DNA of 64,000 nt from an uncultured Corynebacterium sp. (lineage in GTDB: Bacteria; Actinomycetota; Actinomycetes; Mycobacteriales; Mycobacteriaceae): positions 97,670 to 161,669 of the forward strand of contig NZ_CAMIBP010000001.1 of assembly GCF_946223165.1 (NCBI RefSeq). The letters run 5' to 3'. The translations under genes were made by a program, and so were the position numbers. The notes below the pieces were generated by a model that did no database searches, was not told the DNA's origin, and worked only from the letters and a program-made list of their open reading frames with translations. Shown in pieces: positions 24,579-33,433 of the stretch. The stretch's first letter is position 1. Each line of letters starts with the position of its first letter.

Positions 24579-27500
24579 GTGACTCAACGCCTCGATACTC
24601 CCATGCGCCAAGCCCCGAGCTGGCTGCGATGGACTGCCATCGTCGCCGGCATCGTGGGCTTTGTCATGTTTTTGGCCACCCCGTTCCTGCCGATCAAGCA
24701 GACGCAGTCCAGCGTCCACTGGCCACAGAACGACTCGCTTAACTCGGTGAACGCGCCGCTTATCTCCGTGGCGCCGGAATCCATCGAGGCCGCGATCCCC
24801 GTGGTAGCCACGGACTTCCTCCACGACGGCCAGACCATGCTTTATGGTTCCATCCCGCCGGAGTCGGAGGAGGCCACCAACCGCGGCCTCTTTGTCAATT
24901 ACTCCGAGGCCACCGGCCTGACGGTCGCCTCCCTGGACAAGGTCGTCTTTGATCTCACGCCGAGCGAGGTGGAGCAGCTGCCGGACGATGCCGTCCTCCA
25001 CCTGTCCTTCACCGGCGACGGCGCGGAGGTCTCCGTCACGGACGCCGGCGGCACCGTGCTCGACGACGTGCGCGCCGACACCACCAGCCTCGACTCCGGC
25101 GATGACGCCAACACACTCTCCGAGTCCACCGAGGAAGACCTGCGCCCGCAGGTCACCGGCATCTATACGGAGATCGACAACTCTGCCGCCGCCAAGGCCG
25201 CGCTGGGCGATATGCACGTCGACGTTGAGGTCAACTCCCGCTTCACGTCCTCGCCCACGGCGCTCAAGCTCATCGCTGAGTTCCTGGGCCTGGCCATGGT
25301 GCTTGTCTCCCTCGTGGCGCTGTGGTTCATCGACCGCCTCGACGGCCGTAAGCTCGGTTTCATGCCGGAGACGTGGAAGCAGATCCGCCCGCTCGACGGC
25401 GTCGTCGCCTTCGTGCTCGTGTTCTGGTACTTCTTCGGCTCCAACACCTCCGACGACGGCTTCATCCTGACCATGGCGCGCGTGAGCGATCACGCCAGCT
25501 ACATGGCCAATTACTACCGCTGGTACGGCGTGCCCGAGTCCCCGTTTGGCTCCCCGTACTACGACATCCTGGCGTTTATCACGCACTTCTCCACCACGTC
25601 CATCGTGGTCCGCCTGCCTTCGCTCATCTCGGCGTTCCTCGTGTGGTTCATCCTGTCGCGCGAGATCCTCCCGCGCTTCGGCGACATCGTCAATACCCGC
25701 CGCGTTGCGCACTGGACCGCCGCGTTCATGTTCCTGGCCTTCTGGCTGCCGTACAACAACGGCACCCGCCCGGAGCCGATGGTCGCGCTCGGCGTCATGT
25801 TCACTTGGGCGTCCTTTGAGCGCGCTATCGCGCAGCGCCGTCTCCTGCCCGCCGCGGTGGGCACCATCGCCGCCACGGTGACCCTTGCCGTGGGCCCCAC
25901 CGGCCTGTTCGCCGTGGGCGTCTTCCTCGTGTCTCTGCCGCACCTGTTTAGCATCATGGCGGAACGTGCCAAGGCCACCGGGCTGGGGTGGACCGCGCTC
26001 ATCGCGCCGTTCCTCGCGTCCGGCACCGCGATCATGGTCCTGGTGTTTTCCGATCAGACCTTCGCCGCTGTCATGGAGTCCACCGCGGTGCGCTCCGCCG
26101 TCGGCCCAGCGCTCAAGTGGTACGCGGAGTACGTCCGCTACACCACGCTGTTCCAGGTCTCCGTGGATGGCTCGCTGACCCGCCGCTTCGCGATGTTCAC
26201 CATGCTGTTCTGCCTGGCGCTCATCGCCTACGCCTACATCAAGGACCGCCGCGTCGTCGGCGCGGAGCCCGGCCCCACGACGCGCCTGCTGTTCATCTAC
26301 GGCCTGTCCGCGTTCTTCCTCATGTTCACACCGACGAAGTGGACCCACCACTTCGGCATCTACGCCGGCGTGGCGGGCGTCATCGCGGCCCTCGGCGCGG
26401 TGGTGCTGTCCCAGATCGCCATGCGCTCCACCCGCGCTCGCACGTTCGCGCTGGCCGCGGTCACTTTCCTGCTGGCCATCTCCCTGGCCGGCTGGAACGC
26501 CTGGTGGTACGTCTCCTCCTTCGGTATCCCGTGGTGGGACCGCACCATCCAGTTCCACGCCATTGAGGCGAACACCGTGGTCCTGGCCATTGCCATGCTC
26601 ATCGTTGCTGTCGGCATTGTCCAGACCTTCCGCGCGGAGATCCGCAAGAAGAACTTCGACACCAGTGACGAGTTCCGCGCGGCGGAATCCGCCCGCGTGG
26701 GCCGCTGGGCGGGCATCATGTCTGCCCCGATCGCCATCGCCTGTATCGGCGTGGTGACCGTGTCCATGCTCTCCTTCGCCAAGGCGTACGCGGATCAGCT
26801 GCCGGCCTATTCCGTGGGCAAGGGCAACCTGGCTGCGTTGGCGGGCAACACCTGCCAGATGGCCGATAGCGTCCTCATTGAGACCAACACGAACGACTCC
26901 TTCCTGGAGCCGGTGTCCGGCACGCTGGGCGAGTCCCTCCAGGAGACCAACGCCGAGTCCGGCGCCACCGGTTTTGGCCCCAACAACATCCCAGAGTCCA
27001 TTGAGCCGGAGAACCAGAACTCCGCCTCCGTGGGCGCCATCGCGGATTCCTCCGGCGGGTCCGCGGATACTGCCAACGATGCCGCCGCCACCGCCGGCGC
27101 CGACCGCACCCTGGGTGGCAATGTCTCCGGCTCCGACGCCACCGGAACCAATGCCACCGAAACCTCCGCCACGGGCGAGAACACCGATAGCGGCTCTCAC
27201 AAGTCCGTCAATGAAACCGCGGGCGACGCCACCGCCGGCGGCGAGCGCGCCACGGCGGGTGTCAACGGCTCCACGAAGCACCTGCCGTTCAACCTGGACT
27301 ACACCAAGGTCCCGGTGGTGGGTTCTTATGACAAGAACCAGGTGGGCACCGCGCAGATCACCACGCAGTGGTACACCCTCCCGGAGCGCAGTGACGCCAC
27401 CCCGGTCCTGGCCGTGGCGGCTGCCGGCAAAATCTATCACCACGACGTCAATGGCGTGGAACAAGACGGTGAGGAGCTCACCCTCCAGTACGGCACCTAT

Positions 27501-28097
27501 GACAACGGCACCGTCACCAACACCGGTGAGGCGGAACTGTCTGATGTCGGCGCCACCCCGCAGTGGCGCAACCTGCGCATCCCGCTGGACCAGATCCCGG
27601 AGGATGCCAACGTCGTGCGCCTCGTTGCCGTGGACGATTCCCTCGACCCGGACGACTGGATTGCGTTCACCCCGCCGCGCGTGCCGACCCTGACCACCAT
27701 CAATGATCGTTTCGGTATGGAGACCCCGGCCCTGCTCGACTGGGCGGTGGCGCTGCAGTTCCCGTGCCAGCGCACCTTCGATCACTATGCCGGTGTCACG
27801 GAGATTCCGCAGTACCGCATTCTCCCGGACGCCGCGGCGCAGACCTCGCTCACGGACTTCCAGTCCTTCAGCGGTGGCGGTGCCATGGCCACGGCTGAGG
27901 CCGTGAATTACTCCTACGAAATCCCCAGCTACCTCAACGATGACTGGGCCCGCGACTGGGGCTCCATTGAGAAGTATGAGCTGCGTACCAACTCCAACGG
28001 TGACGCCCCAGACCTGGCCACCGTGGACCACGAGATCATCCAGCGCTCCGGCCTGTGGAAGAACTCGGAGATGAAGATTCGGAAGGAGAAGGAGTAA
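24579..28097 (+). CDS. emb: Arabinosyltransferase Emb (EmbC/EmbA/EmbB family)
   Basis: A 1172-residue GT-C arabinosyltransferase (GT53) that extends the arabinan of arabinogalactan; the target family of ethambutol. An N-terminal span and jelly-roll domain are followed by a membrane domain with the catalytic Asp pair Asp292-Asp293 (NTSDDGF) and a C-terminal carbohydrate-binding domain. Residues about 812-895 are a Ser/Thr/Ala/Asn/Gly-rich low-complexity insert. Corynebacteria usually have a single emb gene, and only one is seen here. GTG start; TAAACT (24567-24572) lies 6 nt upstream, so it may be leaderless. Confidence 0.95.
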   Translation: MTQRLDTPMRQAPSWLRWTAIVAGIVGFVMFLATPFLPIKQTQSSVHWPQNDSLNSVNAPLISVAPESIEAAIPVVATDFLHDGQTMLYGSIPPESEEATNRGLFVNYSEATGLTVASLDKVVFDLTPSEVEQLPDDAVLHLSFTGDGAEVSVTDAGGTVLDDVRADTTSLDSGDDANTLSESTEEDLRPQVTGIYTEIDNSAAAKAALGDMHVDVEVNSRFTSSPTALKLIAEFLGLAMVLVSLVALWFIDRLDGRKLGFMPETWKQIRPLDGVVAFVLVFWYFFGSNTSDDGFILTMARVSDHASYMANYYRWYGVPESPFGSPYYDILAFITHFSTTSIVVRLPSLISAFLVWFILSREILPRFGDIVNTRRVAHWTAAFMFLAFWLPYNNGTRPEPMVALGVMFTWASFERAIAQRRLLPAAVGTIAATVTLAVGPTGLFAVGVFLVSLPHLFSIMAERAKATGLGWTALIAPFLASGTAIMVLVFSDQTFAAVMESTAVRSAVGPALKWYAEYVRYTTLFQVSVDGSLTRRFAMFTMLFCLALIAYAYIKDRRVVGAEPGPTTRLLFIYGLSAFFLMFTPTKWTHHFGIYAGVAGVIAALGAVVLSQIAMRSTRARTFALAAVTFLLAISLAGWNAWWYVSSFGIPWWDRTIQFHAIEANTVVLAIAMLIVAVGIVQTFRAEIRKKNFDTSDEFRAAESARVGRWAGIMSAPIAIACIGVVTVSMLSFAKAYADQLPAYSVGKGNLAALAGNTCQMADSVLIETNTNDSFLEPVSGTLGESLQETNAESGATGFGPNNIPESIEPENQNSASVGAIADSSGGSADTANDAAATAGADRTLGGNVSGSDATGTNATETSATGENTDSGSHKSVNETAGDATAGGERATAGVNGSTKHLPFNLDYTKVPVVGSYDKNQVGTAQITTQWYTLPERSDATPVLAVAAAGKIYHHDVNGVEQDGEELTLQYGTYDNGTVTNTGEAELSDVGATPQWRNLRIPLDQIPEDANVVRLVAVDDSLDPDDWIAFTPPRVPTLTTINDRFGMETPALLDWAVALQFPCQRTFDHYAGVTEIPQYRILPDAAAQTSLTDFQSFSGGGAMATAEAVNYSYEIPSYLNDDWARDWGSIEKYELRTNSNGDAPDLATVDHEIIQRSGLWKNSEMKIRKEKE

Positions 28098-28101
28098 GAG
28101 G

Positions 28102-28170
28102 GTTCGCCCGCTGGGCGGTGTTGCGCTGTCCCGCCGCAAGCGCGACGTCGAGGACAGCGAAGAGAACTAG
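28102..28170 (+). pseudogene. Possible tail of a sortase-type surface protein
   Basis: An open stretch right after emb reads PLGGVALSRRKRDVEDSEEN and stops at 28168-28170. 'LGG-hydrophobic-RRKR' is how the cytoplasmic end of a cell-wall sorting signal looks. No start or LPxTG motif is present, so it is at best a remnant. The remaining bases to 28363 contain no gene, only a near-copy of the 15-mer at 28289-28303. Confidence 0.25.
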
Positions 28171-28363
28171 AAGCGTCGGGCAGCACACTGTTGTGGCGTG
28201 CGGGTCCGTGCCGTGATGACGCCTGCGGCGTGTGGAAGCGCAGCAGGTGACGAACCTGTGGGGTGAGGATTCCGGTTGGGGATTTCGCGCTTGCCGATGC
28301 CGTCGTGGCTCAAGGGAGGTGTGTGGGTGCGGCGCCCCAGAGGTCAGGGTCCTAGAGCGAACG

Positions 28364-29269
28364 CTAGGGGCGGCGGAAGTCTTCGGTGCGGCCGGCGTTG
28401 TGGAGCTTGAGCCATTCCTTGAAGCCGGCAACGTCGCGGCGTTGGACAAGGAAGAACCAGCCAAAGCGGGCAAACTCCTGGGGCAGGAGCTTGCGCATCC
28501 CGCGCTGCCACAGCAGGTATCCGCGGTTGCGGTAGGTGAAGTAGCGTTTGAACTCCCCGTCGGGGTACTGCGTGTGCATCTTGCCGCCCAGGATGGGCTT
28601 GAACTCGTCGGAGCCGTCCGGGTGGAGGTACGCGCACGTGAGTGCTGTGCCGAAGGAAAGGCCGGAGTTGGCGAGGCGGCGGTGGTATTCGACCTCGTCG
28701 CCGCGGATGAACAGGCGGTAGTCGGGGACGCCAATAATCTGCATAGCCTCGGCGGAGATGAGGGCGCCGTTAAAGAGGGAGGCAATGCCGGGGAGGAAAT
28801 CGCCTTCCAGCTCGTTCATGCGCCGGCGCCAGATGAGTCCTTGGCGCAGCGGGAAAGCGAGACGGCCAGGATCGTTGATATTGCAGACGGCAGGGGAGAC
28901 TTCGTGGAGCTGGTGAGCCTCGGCCACGCGGTAGAGCTCCTCAAGCACGGCGGTATCGGCAGGGCGGCCGTCATCATCGGCACACCAAATGGCGTCGGCG
29001 CCGAGAGCGAGGGCTGTCAGGAATCCCAGGGCAAAGCCGCCGGCGCCGCCAAGGTTGGTCTTGGAAGGAACATAAACGGCACGGTCGCCGGCCACATCGC
29101 TGACGAGGGACTCGACGGCGGACTCGGCGCCGTTGTCAACCACGATGATCCACTGCACGGGGTGGGACTGGTGAGCCACCTTCTCCAGTGATGCGCGGAG
29201 AAGCTCAACACGCTGATGAGTGACGATTACGGCAGCCGTGGACCCGGCCTTGCTCAAGGTGGCAGTCAT
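28364..29269 (-). CDS. glfT1: Galactofuranosyltransferase GlfT1
   Basis: A 301-residue GT2-type (GT-A fold) enzyme that adds the first galactofuranose residues to the decaprenyl-linked rhamnosyl acceptor in the cytoplasm. The nucleotide-sugar motif CADDDGRP carries the Asp triad, NLGGAGGFALG is the family-typical block, and the acceptor-side Asp/Glu are in FIRGDEVEYHRR. The start at 29269 (MTATLSKAG) is preferred to the longer frame, which begins with arginine-rich sequence. In M. tuberculosis glfT1 sits between the two subunits of the galactan exporter; here the S-layer gene separates it from wzt. Confidence 0.92.
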   Translation of the reverse strand: MTATLSKAGSTAAVIVTHQRVELLRASLEKVAHQSHPVQWIIVVDNGAESAVESLVSDVAGDRAVYVPSKTNLGGAGGFALGFLTALALGADAIWCADDDGRPADTAVLEELYRVAEAHQLHEVSPAVCNINDPGRLAFPLRQGLIWRRRMNELEGDFLPGIASLFNGALISAEAMQIIGVPDYRLFIRGDEVEYHRRLANSGLSFGTALTCAYLHPDGSDEFKPILGGKMHTQYPDGEFKRYFTYRNRGYLLWQRGMRKLLPQEFARFGWFFLVQRRDVAGFKEWLKLHNAGRTEDFRRP

Positions 29270-29930
29270 GGCTCCTATTGTGCCACCCGCCTGGCGGACT
29301 GCGGCGGTGCCACCCTGGGTAGTGCTTCTGCCGGCCAGGGAGCGCCGACGCACGCTGGAAGCGGGGTGAACATCGCGATTCATTCCTTATTTAAAAGGGG
29401 CGTTGACAGCAGCCCTATATAGGAATAAGGGGCGTGTTCGCTACAAGTTTTCCAGAAATTCTAAGAAGATTCTCAGGATAGTTTGGTGTGTTGCTGCTGA
29501 TATCTGTTGTGGCGCGAGGGATACTAGGTGAAATTGTGGTTACGGGGAGTTTTTCTTAAATTCACCAAAAGCCACAATCTGTGGTAATCCTGTGTATTTC
29601 CTGCCCGCCCGGGCCCGAAAGTGACAGTGGATTTGAATAAATAGGAAGTGGACTAGGTTGCATAACCTCAGGTTAACGCGAGAAACACTGAAAAACCGCC
29701 CTGGAGTTAGCGGCCAAACTCATTCCCAAGGGCTTGCTTTGACGCGCCTAAAAAGCTCCTAAAAGAATGACATGGATGCGATTATTCCCCATACGGGGGT
29801 AGTTGATGAGCCCCACTAGTCACAGTAGTCACAGGAACCTCCAAGGTGCACTCACGCCTGTTTGTGGGGCGTTTTTAAGGATTCTTAAGGGGTGTGTTTG
29901 CGGACAAATTTAAGAAATGTTCGCGGATAG

Positions 29931-29958
29931 TTGGAAAAGTCTGCCGAGTTGCCATAAT
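29931..29958 (+). promoter_or_regulatory. cspB promoter
   Basis: TTGGAA (29931-29936) and CATAAT (29953-29958), 16 bp apart, with a TG just upstream of the -10. Transcription from about 29965 would give a 145-nt leader. Confidence 0.55.
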
Positions 29959-29962
29959 GTAT

Positions 29963-29990
29963 CTGGCAGCGACAAAAGCTGCACTGCCAG
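29963..29990 (+). promoter_or_regulatory. 5' leader stem-loop of cspB mRNA
   Basis: CTGGCAG (29963-29969) pairs perfectly with CTGCCAG (29984-29990). Lying right at the predicted 5' end, it may stabilise an abundant mRNA (inference). Confidence 0.45.
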
Positions 29991-30110
29991 TTGAGCGATA
30001 ATGCTCTTTCTTTATCGAGTGCGTTACGCTCGCGTCGCAATGCACACACTTGGTTGCCAGTACTGGTGGCCTGAAACCTGTCTATCTTCACTCTTTTGAG
30101 GGGAAACTTA

Positions 30111-32015
30111 ATGTTCAAGAACCGCATTCGTACCGCCGCACTTGCTGGCGCTATCGCAGTTGCCACTGGTATCTCCGGCGTCGCTGTCCCGGCTTTCGCC
30201 CAGGACTCTGTCCCGACCGAGAACCTGAACAACGGCTTCAACAAGGCTGACGGCTCCAAGGCCGAGGGCACCGATGCTAAGAACATCACCGAGCTCGAGC
30301 TCTGGGAGATCACCCACGGCATCAAGAAGTACATCGACAACAACGATCAGTACAAGGATGCAATCCTTCGCGCCGTCGAAGAGGCTAAGAAGGCTACCGG
30401 CACCAACCCGGAGCAGGGTGACCAGTCTGAGGAGCAGGCTCGCAACGAGCTCGACCGTCTGAAGGCTGACGCTACCAAGGCTCTCGAAATCTCTGAGGCT
30501 AACGTCCAGAAGGCTCGCGCCTCCGTCCAGTACGCTCTGCAGATGGACCGCGCTGCTGATGAGGCTTGGGTTGCTTTCGACAAGGCTGCTGACGCTGCTC
30601 GCGACACCATCGACCCGGCCTCCGGCAAGCGCATCATCGGCGAGGTCAACGTTGCTCTCAACGCTCTCGACGCTGCTGTCGAGGGCAAGAACCTCCCGGA
30701 CGACCTTCGTAAGCAGATTGAGGAGTCCGGCTGGACGTTCGACTACGTCCCGTCCCTGCCGCGTGATGGCCAGAACACCAAGTGGACCATCACCGACGCT
30801 GAGGCTAAGGCTACCCACCCGACCGAGTGGCAGCGTGCTCACTACAAGGGCAACCTCGGCTCTGACGATGTTGCTACCCAGACCAAGGACCTCGGCGTTA
30901 CCGTCGACTCGATCGACGAGGGTACCCGTACCCTGCTCGCCAACGAGGTTCTCACCAAGCTGTACGAGGCTCGCTTGGTTGAGCTGAAGGAGGCCCTGAA
31001 CAAGGCTTCCCAGCGCAATGCGGACAAGGACGCTAAGGAGTACGTCAACCGCTACTACATCCCGGCTCTCGAGAACGCCATCGCTGTTGTTGAGAAGAAC
31101 CTCGAGAAGCTGACCTCCCTGCAGGATGCCGCTAAGAAGGCTTCCGCTGAGGCTCAGAAGTCTGACGTTCTGGTTCGCCAGGCATTCCTCGACCGTGCAT
31201 ACGCTCAGCTGCGTCTGGTCCGCGTCATCGAGGCTCGCTTCGCCGTTGCAGCTCGCGAGGTCGAGCTGTACGAGCACCCGGAGCAGAACACCAACGTCAC
31301 CATTAACGGCAAGGACTACACCCTCCGCGCCCTGTACGATGCCCTCATCAACGGTGGCAACCTCTCTGGTAACCTGAGCGGCAACGCAGGTGCGGGTGAT
31401 CCGGGCAAGGCTGACAACTCCATCAACGTCAACGGCGCTCCGTTCGAGCAGAACGTTCTCGGTAACTACATCGAGATCAACAAGAAGGAGCTGGAAGAGG
31501 TCGACAAGGGCACCTTCCTCGGCTGGGCTTCCGACCTGAAGAACTACGACGGTGACTGGGGCGACAACCTCAACTGGGAGAACGTCAAGTACGCTAACTT
31601 GGTCGAGACCGCTAAGCGCGACGCTTACGGCGACATCGCTCGCGACACCAAGTGGACCGAGGCTGTCAAGCTGGTCGAGAACAAGGACCAGGAGTCCCTC
31701 AACTCCGCTGCTGACAAGGCTGCAGCTGCTGACGCTGCTAAGGAAGCTGCTGAGCGCCAGAAGCAGATTGCTGAGGCTCTGGGCAAGCTGGCTGGCGGCA
31801 ACAACAACGGCGGCACCACCGGCAACAACAACGGCGGCACCACCGGCAACGGCAGCGCTGGCAAGACCGACGGTTCCTCCAAGGTCTCCGCTGGTTCCTC
31901 CACCGGTGACAACAAGGGCCTCATCATCGGCGGCATCGTCGCTGCTGTCCTGGCTGCTATCGTCGCTGCTCTGCCGACCATCGCCAAGACCCTGAACATC
32001 AAGCTCCCGTTCTAA
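30111..32015 (+). CDS. cspB: S-layer protein, PS2/CspB family
   Basis: A 634-residue secreted surface protein. The signal peptide (MFKNRIRTAALAGAIA ... PAFA, cleavage before Gln31) and blocks such as NNGFN, AQKSDVLVRQ and ARxVELYE closely match PS2 of C. glutamicum (about 500 residues). The middle is alpha-helical and charged. The C-terminus has a Gly/Asn/Thr-rich linker with a 24-bp exact tandem repeat (31797-31844), then a hydrophobic anchor (about residues 605-625) that would fix it in the mycomembrane. Ala is coded mostly GCT and Lys AAG, a bias expected of very highly expressed genes. It is inserted between glfT1 and wzt. Confidence 0.88.
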   Translation: MFKNRIRTAALAGAIAVATGISGVAVPAFAQDSVPTENLNNGFNKADGSKAEGTDAKNITELELWEITHGIKKYIDNNDQYKDAILRAVEEAKKATGTNPEQGDQSEEQARNELDRLKADATKALEISEANVQKARASVQYALQMDRAADEAWVAFDKAADAARDTIDPASGKRIIGEVNVALNALDAAVEGKNLPDDLRKQIEESGWTFDYVPSLPRDGQNTKWTITDAEAKATHPTEWQRAHYKGNLGSDDVATQTKDLGVTVDSIDEGTRTLLANEVLTKLYEARLVELKEALNKASQRNADKDAKEYVNRYYIPALENAIAVVEKNLEKLTSLQDAAKKASAEAQKSDVLVRQAFLDRAYAQLRLVRVIEARFAVAAREVELYEHPEQNTNVTINGKDYTLRALYDALINGGNLSGNLSGNAGAGDPGKADNSINVNGAPFEQNVLGNYIEINKKELEEVDKGTFLGWASDLKNYDGDWGDNLNWENVKYANLVETAKRDAYGDIARDTKWTEAVKLVENKDQESLNSAADKAAAADAAKEAAERQKQIAEALGKLAGGNNNGGTTGNNNGGTTGNGSAGKTDGSSKVSAGSSTGDNKGLIIGGIVAAVLAAIVAALPTIAKTLNIKLPF

Positions 32016-32067
32016 TCCCTTAGAAGGAAGCAACCACTGCTAATGCAGTGAATTGATTTCACGAATT

Positions 32068-32097
32068 GCACCCCATCCGCAAGGATGGGGTGCTTTT
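32068..32097 (+). terminator. Rho-independent terminator of cspB
   Basis: Perfect 11-bp stem GCACCCCATCC (32068-32078) with GGATGGGGTGC (32083-32093), tetraloop, then TTTT. Confidence 0.9.
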
Positions 32098-32403
32098 CGT
32101 TGTGCGCGCATAGTGCCGCTGGCATTCGTCTGAATGGCCGTTGCGGTGTGCTCAAGCACCAGCCTCTCCACATGTGCTGTGGGCACTGCGGACAGGAAAC
32201 TCACGTAAGAAGATTTGTGAGGACGGTAGACGGTGTTCTACTGTCATCTGGGACCAGCCCCTAGGCGGCGACGTAAGTCTCCCGTGAGAAAAAGCTTTCT
32301 CAACAGTCCTGTGGCATCGTTGCTGCGGCCGGCATCGGCAAGCGTCGGCGTTATCGCCGTGCTTCGCTATGTGATGTTTGCGAGCCAAGGACTGTGTGAG
32401 CCA

Positions 32404-32439
32404 AGGCCCTACATGCCGATCGGTCGGCATGTAGGGCCT
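32404..32439 (+). terminator. Strong orphan hairpin, possible sRNA terminator
   Basis: A perfect 16-bp stem (32404-32419 with 32424-32439) around a TCGG tetraloop, followed by TTTG. No gene ends here: the 300 bases upstream, after the cspB terminator, carry no convincing ORF. It may terminate an unannotated small RNA from that region. A further inverted repeat TCGCTACG/CGTAGCGA lies at 32454-32486, before the wzt stop. Confidence 0.5.
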
Positions 32440-32596
32440 TTGTACTTGTGATCTCGCTACGTCGTGTGGTGTTTGTGGCGTAGCGACATGACGGGCGCTG
32501 CACAGAGACGCGCAAGCCTTTGTGGGGCTTGCTTGGGGCGTCGGGGTCGGTCGTCGGGGGTCAGTCGTATGGGGTGGGCGCCGACGCAGCGTGGGA

Positions 32597-33418
32597 TTAG
32601 TTGTCGTTGTTGCTGTCGTTGTCGCCCTGGTCCTCGCCATCGAAGCGCTTGATGAGGTCGCGGACATACTCACCGGCGCCGGGACCCTCGTAGGCCTCCA
32701 CGACTTCGTCCACGAGGCCGGCCTGCCTGATTTGGCCGTGCTCGACCCACAGGGCGGTGTTGCATAGCTGAGCAAGGAAGTCGTTGGAGTGGGAAGCAAA
32801 GACCAGGATGCCGGACTTCTTCACCATCTCCTGGAGGCGGACGCGGGCCTTGTTCATGAAGGCGGCATCGACGGCGCCAATGCCCTCATCGAGGAGGAGG
32901 ATTTCCGGCTCAATGGAGGTGACCACGCCCAGGGCCAGGCGCACGCGCATGCCCGTGGAGTAGGTGCGCAGCGGCATGGCCAGGTAATCGCCCAATTCAG
33001 TGAACTCGGCGATCTCATCCATCTTGGACTTCATTTGCTTGATGGTCTGGCCCAGAAACAGGCCGCGGATGATGATGTTGTCGTAGCCGGAGACCTCCGG
33101 GTCCATGCCCACGCCGAGGTCAAAGACAGGGGCCACGCGGCCGCGGACGTCCGCGGAGCCGCGAGTGGGCTCATAGATGCCGGAGAGCAAACGCAGCAGC
33201 GTGGACTTGCCCGCGCCGTTGTGGCCCACGAGACCCACGCGATCGCCTTCACGCAGGTGCAGGTTGATGTCCTTAAGGGCCTCCACCACGACGGTGTTAT
33301 CGGCGTTCTTGCCAATGACGCCGCCGGCCGTGGAGAGCATGGCCTTCTTGAGGGAGCGCGACTTCGCGTCGAAGATGGGGAAGTCGACGCAGGCGTTATA
33401 GGTATCGATGGAAACCAT
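32597..33418 (-). CDS. wzt: Galactan ABC exporter, ATP-binding subunit
   Basis: A 273-residue ABC ATPase of the polysaccharide/teichoic-acid export class. Walker A (GHNGAGKST), the signature YSTGMRVRLA and Walker B (ILLLDEGIGAVD) are complete. With the permease encoded 15 bases upstream it flips the decaprenyl-linked galactan across the membrane (Rv3781 homologue by family and location). It has no C-terminal carbohydrate-binding extension, only an acidic Asp/Asn-rich tail. Confidence 0.93.
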   Translation of the reverse strand: MVSIDTYNACVDFPIFDAKSRSLKKAMLSTAGGVIGKNADNTVVVEALKDINLHLREGDRVGLVGHNGAGKSTLLRLLSGIYEPTRGSADVRGRVAPVFDLGVGMDPEVSGYDNIIIRGLFLGQTIKQMKSKMDEIAEFTELGDYLAMPLRTYSTGMRVRLALGVVTSIEPEILLLDEGIGAVDAAFMNKARVRLQEMVKKSGILVFASHSNDFLAQLCNTALWVEHGQIRQAGLVDEVVEAYEGPGAGEYVRDLIKRFDGEDQGDNDSNNDN

Positions 33419-33433
33419 GAGTAATCCTTGTGA

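Larger units (their letters stand above)
29270..30110 (+). promoter_or_regulatory. Long regulatory region upstream of the S-layer gene
   Basis: About 840 bases with no convincing ORF and unusually AT-rich DNA. It holds two related segments (29427-29486 and 29887-29935) that share the order GGGG(C/T)GTGTT(C/T)GC, an AAGAA stretch and GGATAGTT. There is a near-palindrome AGGTTGCATAACCT (29655-29668) and, downstream of that, the cspB promoter. The duplicated segment next to the promoter suggests regulator binding (inference). Confidence 0.45.

Noticed and set aside
23583..28139. Minus-strand open frame of 1518 codons across aftA and emb
   Set aside because: It is the antisense shadow of two well-recognised genes in GC-rich DNA; the translation is rich in Gly/Arg/His/Asp with no known domain.
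31797..31844. 24-bp tandem repeat as a possible CRISPR or mobile repeat
   Set aside because: Two exact in-frame units inside cspB encoding a Gly/Asn/Thr linker; no spacers or array.
30108..32033. Minus-strand 641-codon frame over cspB
   Set aside because: Shadow of the strongly codon-biased S-layer gene (antisense of GCT/AAG/GAG runs).
32152..32799. Frames of 60-215 codons between cspB and wzt
   Set aside because: Low-complexity Thr/Pro/Arg translation, overlap with wzt and with the hairpin at 32404; no ribosome sites.
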